This document shows positions 44,368 to 53,711 of a DNA stretch of 64,000 bases, in pieces; position 1 is the first letter of the stretch; every line of letters starts with the position of its first letter. Source of the stretch: Dendrolimus kikuchii (lineage: Eukaryota > Arthropoda > Insecta > Lepidoptera > Lasiocampidae). The stretch is taken from positions 7,256,710 through 7,320,709 of the forward strand of contig CM034407.1 in the NCBI GenBank assembly GCA_019925095.2, written 5' to 3'. The notes under the pieces are model-generated. The model was not told the origin of the DNA. It saw only the letters and a program-made list of their open reading frames with translations, and did not search any database. A program made the translations under genes and the position numbers.

Positions 44368-44678
44368 TTTTTTTTTAAAGCAGGAGTTCAGCGCACAGGC
44401 AGACGGCCCATTTGATGGAAAGCGGTTACCATCGTCTATGGACATTTGCAACACCAAAGGTGCTATAAAGGTGCTGCTGCTCTCTTTAAGGAAGACTGGA
44501 ACCTGGTCGCTAATGCCAGAACACAACTCAAGGTTGTTATGGTGACATACTTTAGACCAGAGGTGGTAGCCATCCAGTCGGGCAAATGCCCTACCACCTG
44601 GCTGTGGGTTTTGTCGCCTCTTACGTCAGGCCGCCCGGCCGCAGGAAATTGTATTCTTTCTCCGTTCCGGCACGGATC
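44368..44678 (-). repeat. SINE-A, full length
   Basis: Plus strand from TTTTTTTTTAAAGCAGGAG to CGTTCCGGCACGGAT. Confidence 0.85.
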
Positions 44679-44989
44679 AACTACCACGCTTTCAGATTTG
44701 AGCTTTGACATAGTAATTTAAATTTATTTCAAGCTGTGTTATCTATCATAAAAATATTATTTTATACACATTTAAAAAGTAAAGGATATAACAATTTTTA
44801 TTTATTAGAATTTTGTTGTATTCCTAACGCCATTTGTCGCAAATTATGAAACCAATAAGACATGTGTAATATCAACCTATGATAGATTAGGTAGTATTAA
44901 ATACTGATATATGGTAAAATGTTGGAAACAAGAAGAAATCCGTTTGTCTGGATAAAATAAAAAAATGAATAAAATAATTTGTCGTATGA

Positions 44990-45236
44990 ATGCTGAACTA
45001 TGCAACGATTCTCTAGAACGTTTATTCCGTATACAACAATGATCTGGAGGGAACTTCCCGCCGAGATTTTCCATCTGCGCTACGACATGGGGTCGTTTAA
45101 GAAGGGCGTTATACAATTTCTGAGAGGGCGGCAACGCGTTGGCAACGCTCCTGGTGTTGCAAACGTCCATGGGCGACGGTAACCACCTTCCAAAAGTGGG
45201 CCGTCCGCCTGTTTACCTGCTTCAGGCAATAAAAAA
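44990..45236 (+). pseudogene. LINE 3' end sharing its tail with SINE-A
   Basis: Plus-strand translation RFSRTFIPYTTMIWRELPAE, then YDMGSFKKGVIQFL and GNAPGVANVHGRR-stop is the end of a CR1/jockey-like reverse-transcriptase ORF. The last codons and the 3' UTR (GTTGCAAACGTCCATGGGCG to GGCAATAAAAAAAA) are homologous to the SINE-A and SINE-B tails. It lies ~220 bp upstream of the gene 2 acceptor, within its presumed first intron. Confidence 0.7.
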
Positions 45237-45457
45237 AATTATTTACAGAATCCCATATTAATAATCCATAGGTACATTAAAAGTTTTTTTTAAGCTATGT
45301 TAGAAAATATTATTAGGTAAAAAATTTAGCGAGCCCTCCTAAAGCACTTTTTTTTGCTAGTTAATTAGCTAATTTTTACTTTTATAATATTAAACAATAG
45401 TAAGAACAAATTTATTTCTATAATGATAAGCACTGATAATAAATTTGTTTGTTTCAG

Positions 45458-45527
45458 ATTGTTCAAAACCAGAAGGCCAAATGCTCTCTGAAGCATCCCG
45501 GATTTGCCCAATTATGAGGCAACCGCG
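45458..45527 (+). other. Gene 2 5' leader with overlapping upstream ORF
   Basis: Acceptor TTTGTTTCAG ends at 45457. The first ATG (45481, weak context with C at -3) opens an out-of-frame reading frame that runs past the main start to a TAA at 45619-45621. In the main frame a TGA at 45489 excludes an upstream start. Confidence 0.6.
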
Positions 45528-47973
45528 ATGCGCCGTTGCACCGTTTCAAATTGTTTCATTAAATCTTTTAAAGAAATGTTCACAATCAAATTCTTCTTCC
45601 TGGTTAGCTGCATTAGCTTAACTGTATCTGTTCTTTGGATACAGTTGGCTAACAGCTCCCAATCAGTTCTAGTCAACGACAGCATAGTGCAGGAAGCACT
45701 TAAAAATGTTGCCAAAGATTATCGATACACTGATGTCTACCGCAAAACGAACAAGCTTCCCAAAGACCTTAAGTATGTGCTTCAATGGACACCTTATGAA
45801 TTCGCCCCCTTCTACTATTTGGGAGAGGGCCAAAAAAATTTCATTAAAAAAAATTGTTCGGTGATTAACTGTTATATGACAACAGATAGAAATTTCTTTG
45901 ATGGGGACTTGACAAAGTTTGATGCTATAGCATTCAATGGAAGAAATTTGAAAGAAACTGATCTCCCAAAACAAAGATCAGGTCATCAAAAATACATTTA
46001 CATTAACATGGAGTCTTCTGATAATTTCCCCGTTTGTAATGACGCATTTGACGGTTTCTTTAACTGGACATCTACTTATAAGCTTAATTCTGACGTACCA
46101 TATCCATACCTGCTAATCAGGAACATTAATGGTGAGATTGTGGGTCCAAAAAAAGATATGGAATGGATAGAGGATCTTCCTGAAATTGATGAAGAATTAG
46201 CTACGAAAATTTCTAATAAAACAAAGGCCGCTGCGTGGTTTGTTTCACACTGTAAGACTAGAAGTAAGAGAAAAGAATTTGTGGATACGCTTCAAGAAGC
46301 TTTGAAACCTTACGGGTATAACGTTGACATCTACGGATCTTGCGGCACTATGGAATGCTCAAGGAAGAAGAATGCTGATTGCAAAGCGATTTTGGAGAAA
46401 GATTACTTTTTCTACATGTCATTAGAGAATTCTTTTGCCGAAGATTATGTTACCGAGAAGTTGCTCACTGCGGTACAACATAATATTATTCCAATTGTGT
46501 ATGGTGGAGCAGATTATAGCAGGTAAAATTCATAAAACAATACTATTATAAGTTATTTATCTAAATTAGTTTCGTTTACATGTTTTCCTTATGGAAAATT
46601 TGCTTTTGCAATGAAATAAAAGTAAGAATGTAGTAGCAAGTATGTAACCTATTACAAACAAATACTGCTTTGTTATAAATTACAAAATATACAACTGATA
46701 CACATACATATGTAGAAATTTATAACATGTCATTATATCATAGTATAGAAGAACATATTAGATATAAAATATCAGATGGGAGCGTATTGTGCAGTATTCG
46801 ACAAAACTTAGGTAGTGAATTGGTTAAAATATTGATTTTACGTTCATTGCCATTATCAACATTTCGTATTTAATATTATAATAACAGATTTATTCTCTAT
46901 CTTCTTAAATGAAGAACAGAAAAATATAACAAACCAAATATTTTTGAATTTACATTTAAGTTTGTGTGTGTTGCGTCACGTTTCATCCATCAATTTATTG
47001 ATATATAATTAACACAAAGCCTATGGTCAATGCATGATCGTGATGCTATGTAAATGCTGATAATAGATATCGGTTTTGTAGCTGCCGATAACATTAGGCA
47101 TTTGTCTATACCATCAAAAGTGACCTCATAAACACGTGAATATAATATTTATTATATTGATAAGAATACTGTTGTGCACATCACGTAAATGATAAGATTT
47201 CTGTGTATATATAACCTAAGTTATATTTAAAACAATTAAGAAAGCAATATAATACAAGAGTACAAGAACTCGTATTATTTTGAAGTCCCCTCACGGTGAT
47301 TGAGCCATGGGCTCTCGCTTTGTGGTACTTCACCGACATATAACGGGCGTCATACACTACCGAATCACTACACTAACATCCCCCACAGTGTCTAAGCTTG
47401 GTCTTCGCCTGTAGTGGAGTTCGCTCCTGGTTATTGTGCGATGTCATAGTCATTATACTCTGATTTTTCATTACCTGCACTAAAATGACAACTGCGATTG
47501 CCTTTTTTTATGTTGCAAGATTGGAACATAGTGTTGTAGTATGGCTCATTCAATAAGTGAGTTGTGTGGGGTAACAAAATTTCTCAATAAATTCCATCCA
47601 CGACAAATTAGGGTTAAGAAATGATTATATACACACCATCCCTATTATTTTAAAAACAACTAGAACGTGCGGGTAAATATATTATCTTTTTGTTGACAGA
47701 TTTCTACCACCGGGATCCTACATCGATGGTCGAAAGTACACTCCCAAAGACCTAGCAGCACTAATGTATAAACTAATGAAGGATCCGAAACTATATCAGG
47801 AATACTTCAAATGGAAAGATATGTACACTTATCACGACCCGACGACCGTAGAGAACATCTGCGCAATGTGCGCTGCATTAAACGATCCTAAAATGATTCA
47901 AACCGAGACTGTTTATAATGAATTTAGAGAATGGTGGACGCCTAATTTTAAAAAGCGTTGTGAGTCTCCATGA
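45528..47973 (+). CDS. Alpha-1,3-fucosyltransferase-like (GT10), gene 2
   Basis: Predicted Golgi type II fucosyltransferase using GDP-fucose. Exons 45528-46522 and 47700-47973 join in phase 2 (donor GTAAAA, acceptor TTGACAG) into 422 aa. ATG 45528 is the first in-frame start after a stop at 45489, with G at -3. Residues 1-19 are a basic cytoplasmic tail, about 20-41 the membrane anchor, and 42-80 a stem; the catalytic domain follows from KYVLQW at 82. Motifs: NWTSTYKL 179-186, LENSFAEDYVTEKL 299-312, then IPIVYGGADYSR/FLPPGSY. The Cys-rich C-terminus (ENICAMCAALND, then KKRCESP) matches gene 1. Intact, in tandem with gene 1 at ~30 kb. It is the more conventional paralogue, as its stem has normal length. 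The glycan acceptor (core or peripheral GlcNAc) is not determinable here. Confidence 0.9.
46523..47699 (+). other. Intron of gene 2
   Basis: 1177 bp, GT-AG. No transposon clearly recognised; 47280-47460 is GC-richer than the rest. Confidence 0.8.
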
Positions 47974-48057
47974 GGCCGTTTATTTTGGCTCATATCATGG
48001 TTTACATTTGCGATTTCTTCTCTGAACTATCATGAAAGGTATACATCTGTACAGATA

Positions 48058-48063
48058 AATAAA
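48058..48063 (+). terminator. Gene 2 polyadenylation signal
   Basis: AATAAA 85 bp after the stop, followed within ~20 nt by GT-rich sequence (GTGTCTGTTTGT). Confidence 0.65.
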
Positions 48064-48990
48064 ATTGAAGTGTCTGTTTGTAATGTCAAAATTAAAATGT
48101 GAAAAATATCAGGAGGGTTAATTCGGACCAGGAAATTCCAAAAATGCAATTTTCAGAATTTTTTTTTGACTGTCTGGACGTTTCGACTAATCTCTGAAAC
48201 GGCTGGATCGATATTGACGGTACTTTCACTGAACTCCTTATAGGAGTTACTTAGGCTACTTTTATTTTAATGTTCTGCCAAAAAAAAATACGATGTCGTG
48301 GGCTTAGCTAGTGTTTTATAATAGTTTCAGCGCAAGCGTTAAAGATTTTCTAATTTTACGAATATTCTATTCTATTCTATTTTGTTCGCCGATGGTTCCA
48401 ACGCTTTAATGTGCTTTGATTTTGCCAATGACTATATAAAAATGACAGGTGCTGGGTGATCAGAAATTAACTTATAATGTCAACTGAACGGTGGAGGACG
48501 TTTTCTGAAGACCTGAGGACAACAAAAAACATTAAATTTTAGGAATAAAAGATTTCACAATCGTAATTCGCAGCACTGGGATAAAGTGAAGGCATGAGTG
48601 AATGAAAGGGATATGTTACAATAGGTAAATATTGATAAATTGGCCTACAAAGCTCTTTTACTATCACTTTGCTACACATATAACTCCTTCATTACTTACT
48701 ATTTTCAAAATCAAATTCAAAAAGCATTGTTTTAAGTTCTAATATGGTTTCCTTGCCTGTTTACATTACATATTTTACACATTACATTTTCCTTTAACGT
48801 ATTTTTTTTATGTCACAAAACTCCTTCATCTACTCATGTCTTCAATTGTCAAACGATAAAAAACTGTATCCACTTCCAGATTATTTCATACTAGTACATG
48901 ATTCCGTTTGGATAAGAAATAAAATATGTTGTTATATTATCACTGACACAATGATCCTCAGTCTAAAACATATCTATTTGTTATAATGTA
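48064..48990. other. Unassigned AT-rich sequence
   Basis: Nothing recognised. Confidence 0.5.
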
Positions 48991-49280
48991 TTTTTTTTAT
49001 TGCATGAGTTCAGCAGACAGGCAGACGGCCCACTTGATGGAAAGCGGTTACCATCGCCTATGGACATTTACAACACCAAAGGTGCTACAAATGCGCTGCT
49101 GCTCTCTTGAGAGAGTCTGGAACCTAGCCACTAATGCCGGAACACAACCCAAATTGTTATGGCGGCATACTCTAGGCCAGGGGTGGTAGCTATCCAGACG
49201 GGTAAATATCCTACCACCTAGCTGTAGGTTGTTTTGTCCCAGAGCGGAAAATTGTATTCTTTCTCTGTTCCTGCACGGAT
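48991..49280 (-). repeat. SINE-A with a small internal deletion
   Basis: TTTTTTTTATTGCATGAG to CTGTTCCTGCACGGAT. The TCGCCTCTTACGACAGG block is missing. Confidence 0.85.
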
Positions 49281-50264
49281 AAATGGTAAATGAATCTTGG
49301 TGAAGTATTGCATTAAGAAATCGCAGTTACCGATCATGAGAGGACATTTTAACATATGTTTGCTTGGTTGTTTATTATACAAAGTGGTATTGTATTGATT
49401 CCTTATGTATTTAATCATGATGCCTTAGTAGATAAAATAAAAATTATGATAAAAGTAAGTTTCTTTTAATAATTGTTATTATGTAATTTCTCAGATCTTA
49501 AAAGTTGTTTATCAAAGGGCATAATGTGGTTTTGTGTTGTTATAATATTATTTTAGCGCCTCCTAGCGTGCAATTGACAATGTGAAAATTTTTAGTAATG
49601 TTAAATTGTATCGTTGGAGTGTGATGTTTGATACTCAGAAGAATAACTAAGTGTATAGAAACCGTGCTATAATTAAGGTTTGCAGCAGCTCTCTTGCTCG
49701 CATAAAGTAATATACATAAGTTAATTCAAACAAAAAAGTGTTAGGCTTGTATTGTTTCTGATGACTCATAAATGTAATTTGAGATGTTCTAATTCATACA
49801 AAAAGTGTTCAAAATATGCTACTAAATTAAAAATAGCGTACTATTCATTATCTTTATTGTAAAGTAATACCAACTTAATACTGTTGTCACTGGTTTAAAC
49901 TGATAACATCGGTAAGGCATGACTGTATACACACCCCTTTTCGATAGGGTTTCAACACCATACGTGAAAATAGTTTGGATTTGTTAGTTTTTACCTATAT
50001 TAATACAGTTTCTAGAGCTTTAGTTATTGTTCTGCAGTTTGGTATTATATTTTTTTACTTTATGAAAGCTTTTGCTAAGCGTTATGAACTTTATTTTGGA
50101 AGTATTTTTAAATTTATTATGAAACTTTTTTACAATATTTACAGTGTAATTATTTTTAATTTCTAAATTAAGTATAAATATACTTTTTTCTGTGTTTAAT
50201 AAATGATGTTTTCCATTTTACGTGCTTTTGTGCAATCTTATTATCTCCAATTTATTTTTATAGG
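49281..50264. other. Unassigned AT-rich sequence
   Basis: Short frames only. Confidence 0.5.
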
Positions 50265-50401
50265 CAGTTCACATTCTCGTGAGAACCTTGCAAAAAATTC
50301 GCGAGAAAAGGACACGAGAATGTACTACATTCTTATTAGTCGCGGTGTTCTTACGAGGTTTTTCTGGTATTCGCGTGAGGTACTCGCGAATATGTGGACA
50401 G
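50265..50401. repeat. Short foldback rich in TTCTCGCGAGAA-like motifs
   Basis: CAGTTCACATTCTCGTGAGA at the left and, reversed at the right, CTGTCCACATATTCGCGAG. A half-related segment (GAGATTCTCGCGAGAATGTG) is at 51229-51248. Confidence 0.55.
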
Positions 50402-51287
50402 TTCTTTAAGTGTAAGCTAAATTAGGTACTACGTATAAAAAGTATTAATGAATTTAAAGCTGTTACTTAATTCTAAGGTATATATCATTTGTCGAATTAG
50501 TTATATTTTATTACTAGCTAACTCATTAAGGATATTTAGATAATATATCGTGTTAACAAAGTTATCACGGAATATATATGGGATATTTCAGTGTAATTTC
50601 AAACGGCGCTTATAGCCCCTGCGCCATGTTTGGAGGCATTCTCATCAATATTTACAAAATATTTTCTCACATATGTACTAATATATTGCTGTTGCACCTC
50701 GCGTAAGGCCTTTTTTCCATTTATTTTATATTTCCAGCTAAATTTTACGAAACCCAATCCAGTTATTATAAAATGCTGTTTATAATTTTGAGTTAATGAA
50801 TCACGACAATAAAGTTTTTAATCTTATGACTTCAATTGTTAAGATAGCTTTTCTAGAGCTTGTCTAGCTAGCTATAGACGGCTACGTAATAATGTTTTTT
50901 TTACTAAAAGTCTTCTATTATGCAGTCATTTATTGCCAAGAGCTGTCACGTTAATGTTGTGTACTAAAATATCACTCCTTTTTTATTGTAACCTTTAAGA
51001 ATAAGTTCCACTTTGTACTTAAATTTTGAATCATGCTTATGTCTTATTATTAAGTAAAATTCATGGTTAACAATATAATACACGTATTTGTTTAATGTCC
51101 AACAGTTTAATATGACTCAAATTTAAGTAGAATTTCTCAAATTACATGTCAAATACACTTTAATATACGAAACACATACTAGTGAGAACGTAAGTCAGTT
51201 TCACATAGTCGTTTCTCGCGTTCTGGCGAGATTCTCGCGAGAATGTGGAGTGCTCATAATATTACTAAAACTACATACATACACTCC
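50402..51287. other. Unassigned sequence upstream of the BEL element
   Basis: No gene. Includes the TTCTCGCGAGAA palindrome at 51234-51245. Confidence 0.5.
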
Positions 51288-51377
51288 GTAAAAACATTCA
51301 CGCATCGCGCGCGCATTTGAGATATCCACCCAATTGCAATACTAACCGGGTTCCAAGAGCTTGGTGATAAGTGGCAA
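51288..51377 (+). repeat. Left 90-bp terminal direct repeat (R-like)
   Basis: Begins GTAAAAACATTCACGC and ends GATAAGTGGCAA, identical to 57979-58068. It is followed by G/T-rich GTGAATCTAGTTGTGAAGCG, which would suit a poly(A) downstream element. Confidence 0.85.
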
Positions 51378-51569
51378 GTGAATCTAGTTGTGAAGCGGGA
51401 GATATATAACAAGAGAACACGCACTGCTGCTCCTGTATCGCAGACGCTCCGGTTACTCAGCTCATATTATTACGGGTGAGTCCATTTATCTCCATTCCCT
51501 CTTACCCTTGCACCCTTGAAATCTGGCAATCGGCCAGATCATATGGTCTTTCGAACCGAATATTCCAAC
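51378..51569 (+). other. U5-like remainder of the left end
   Basis: About 190 bp between the direct repeat and the putative primer-binding site. It holds a consensus splice donor (ACGG|GTGAGT, GT at 51475). Confidence 0.45.
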
Positions 51570-51587
51570 TGGCGACCTATTTATACA
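51570..51587 (+). promoter_or_regulatory. Candidate primer-binding site
   Basis: TGGCGACCTATTTATACA starts with TGG, as for pairing to a tRNA 3' CCA end. The TGGCGACC core is the type common in insect LTR elements. The tRNA was not determined. Confidence 0.45.
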
Positions 51588-52124
51588 GTCTGCAACAACC
51601 GTATTTTGCCATTTTATGGTTAATTCAAACCAAATTGTAAATTTTCGCATACCTAAAAAGTTAAATAAACAATCATTATCAATCTGCCCATTTACCCGTT
51701 TTCTGCCCTTGTTTTTTCTTTTTTGTTTTCTTATAAACATATTACTTCTGCCCTTATATATTTGAATACCCATTCCACATTCCTCAGATAATTACGCAAA
51801 TTGCTACACGATAACTATTTTTTGGTACGTAGGTAGGTTAATATAACCTCGAGTACGTATTCTGTACTTTATTCAGCACACCTATTCTCGAATACTTGCA
51901 CTAAACGTGATATCGGATCGATATAATAATATTGAATATTATATTCGTTTCACTCGGTGTGGTTAGCTTGCCGTGCAACTTTTATAGCTTATATATAGCT
52001 TCGTGTTTATTAAGACTCAGCGCACACGACAGTTTGATATATATTTTTTTTCCTAATCATTTTTATTTATTTCGTATTTCTTACGTTTCTCTGGCTGCTT
52101 TCTTGCGTGTTCTTTATTAGCATT

Positions 52125-52127
<3 letters not shown>

Positions 52128-52172
<45 letters not shown>

Positions 52173-52183
52173 TTTTTTTTTTT
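52128..52183 (+). repeat. A41-T15 homopolymer pair in the BEL leader
   Basis: 41 A followed directly by 15 T, 40 bp before the gag start. It could fold as a hairpin. An open frame through it (Lys/Phe runs from 52107) starts without ATG and is not coding. Confidence 0.9.
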
Positions 52184-52223
52184 CGTTTGCTTTTCCTTTT
52201 CTTATTGTGCACTTCTCATCGTC

Positions 52224-53708
52224 ATGCCTACCAAATCGCAATCTGCCATCTTTATGCAAACCCATAAGTACATAACTTTCCTATTAGAGATAGCTAACCT
52301 TATATTAAAAGGAGACAAAAAGTATAGTGTAAACGATTTCATAGGGCGCTTTACAAAATTGGACGATATAAAGGGCAAGTTGGATACAGTATATTATGAG
52401 ATCTTGGACTCTAAAGACCTTGACGACAAAGTGGAAAAATGGTACTTTGACTACTACACCTCGGCTATAGAAGCATATGAAAAAATTTTGGTGGCAAACA
52501 TCACCATCAGCTCAAGCATCAAACCAAGCTCGCCCACATTCTCCACGTCTACTGTTCTGCCCAAAATAGATCTACCCAAATTTTCTTCCAAGCTTGAGGA
52601 TTGGCCATCTTTCATAACTATTTTCAAAAGCCTTACGGACACTGCCGGTAATTTGTCAGGTGCAGTTAAATTACACTATTTATTTTCTTGCCTCTCCGGA
52701 GAAGCTCTCAGTATGGTATCACACCTCAAGGTTACCGATGAGAACTACGATGTAGCGATGACAACACTTGCCAATCGCTACGAAAATCGCCGAGTTCTCA
52801 TTGATAGGTTTATAGATATGATACTAGAGTTACCCCACATCACCACCCGCTCACAAATCAGACAGTTATTTTTAGCCCCTCTTATTTCAACCCAATCGGC
52901 GCTTAAAAACCTAAACTTACCACTACATGACTCAGACTACGTCCTAGTGTCAATAGTAGTGCGGAAGTTAAAGGGCGAGCTTCGCACATTATTTGAACGA
53001 ACGCATGGGTCTTCAGACACTCTGCCCACCTTAAAGGATGTAATCACATTCTTAGAAGACCATGCACGTTGCACAGAAACTGAGACATATAACCCACCCC
53101 CCCCTCCCCTCAGCCCGACATACAGACAAACTGAACGTGCTTCTCCCTCAGCACGGTACCAACCACGCGCTTCTGCACCCAGACCAGAAATTCGGCACGT
53201 TCGTTTTCAGCCCACTACTTCCGTCCGCCCACCTTTAACGCGCCCTGCATATCCTCTACAAAGTCAAGCGTACCCTGTACAGTACGCTCAAGGATACCCA
53301 CAGTCTACACAATATTTCGAGCCCATAGCACAAGATTCCGCCCACCCACCAGCACCGACCAATAATTATTACTGCCCTTGGTGTCACGTTAGAGGACACA
53401 GGTTGCTGAACTGCGGTGAATACCTAAGACAGCCTACGCAAGGGCGCTGGGATTTTATCCAAGCTCATGAACGGTGCCGTAAGTGTCTAGGACCCCATTA
53501 CTCTGACGAGTGCAGATCCACAGGACGGTGTAGAGAATGTGATAGCGAGAAACACCATACCACCTTACATCGCAGTGGCTTTGAATCACCCACATATGAC
53601 AATTCTCACCTCTTGCCCCCACAACTAAGAGGACAAGAACACACCCGCCCAACCACGGAATCAAGAAACTCTTCTCGTCGTAATTCACCTATTAATTCAC
53701 AACAATGA
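52224..53708 (+). CDS. gag: BEL Gag polyprotein
   Basis: 494 aa from ATG 52224 (MPTKSQSAIF), the first ATG after the homopolymer leader. Residues 1-100 are helical. A DUF1759-like core begins near 112 (LPKIDLPKFSSKLEDW). Residues ~290-380 are Pro/Gln/Tyr-rich linker. Cys/His knuckles follow from 384: CPWCHVRGHRLLNC, CRKCLGPHYSDEC and CRECDSEKHHTTLH, for RNA binding in the particle. The frame ends in a UGA at 53706-53708, and the next codons stay open into pol in the same frame. Only this stop separates the two, so expression of Gag-Pol would need readthrough unless the stop is a mutation of a fused ORF. Confidence 0.9.
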   Translation: MPTKSQSAIFMQTHKYITFLLEIANLILKGDKKYSVNDFIGRFTKLDDIKGKLDTVYYEILDSKDLDDKVEKWYFDYYTSAIEAYEKILVANITISSSIKPSSPTFSTSTVLPKIDLPKFSSKLEDWPSFITIFKSLTDTAGNLSGAVKLHYLFSCLSGEALSMVSHLKVTDENYDVAMTTLANRYENRRVLIDRFIDMILELPHITTRSQIRQLFLAPLISTQSALKNLNLPLHDSDYVLVSIVVRKLKGELRTLFERTHGSSDTLPTLKDVITFLEDHARCTETETYNPPPPPLSPTYRQTERASPSARYQPRASAPRPEIRHVRFQPTTSVRPPLTRPAYPLQSQAYPVQYAQGYPQSTQYFEPIAQDSAHPPAPTNNYYCPWCHVRGHRLLNCGEYLRQPTQGRWDFIQAHERCRKCLGPHYSDECRSTGRCRECDSEKHHTTLHRSGFESPTYDNSHLLPPQLRGQEHTRPTTESRNSSRRNSPINSQQ

Positions 53709-53711
53709 CTA
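53706..53711 (+). promoter_or_regulatory. Candidate stop-codon readthrough site (UGA CUA)
   Basis: CAA UGA CUA at the gag/pol boundary with no frame change. UGA followed by CUA is an established leaky context in several viral and cellular readthrough genes. Whether it acts here is inferred. Confidence 0.45.

Noticed and set aside
45504..45527. Longer N-terminus for gene 2 from TTG 45504
   Set aside because: Non-ATG start; ATG 45528 follows eight codons later with the normal anchor.
51288..51377. The 90-bp repeats as a target-site duplication or as complete LTRs
   Set aside because: Far too long for a TSD and much shorter than usual BEL LTRs; U3- and U5-like sequences sit asymmetrically, so an R-like or truncated-LTR reading fits better.
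52107..52223. Upstream extension of Gag with Lys and Phe runs
   Set aside because: Begins at a non-ATG codon and is translation of the A/T homopolymers; ATG 52224 is the natural start.
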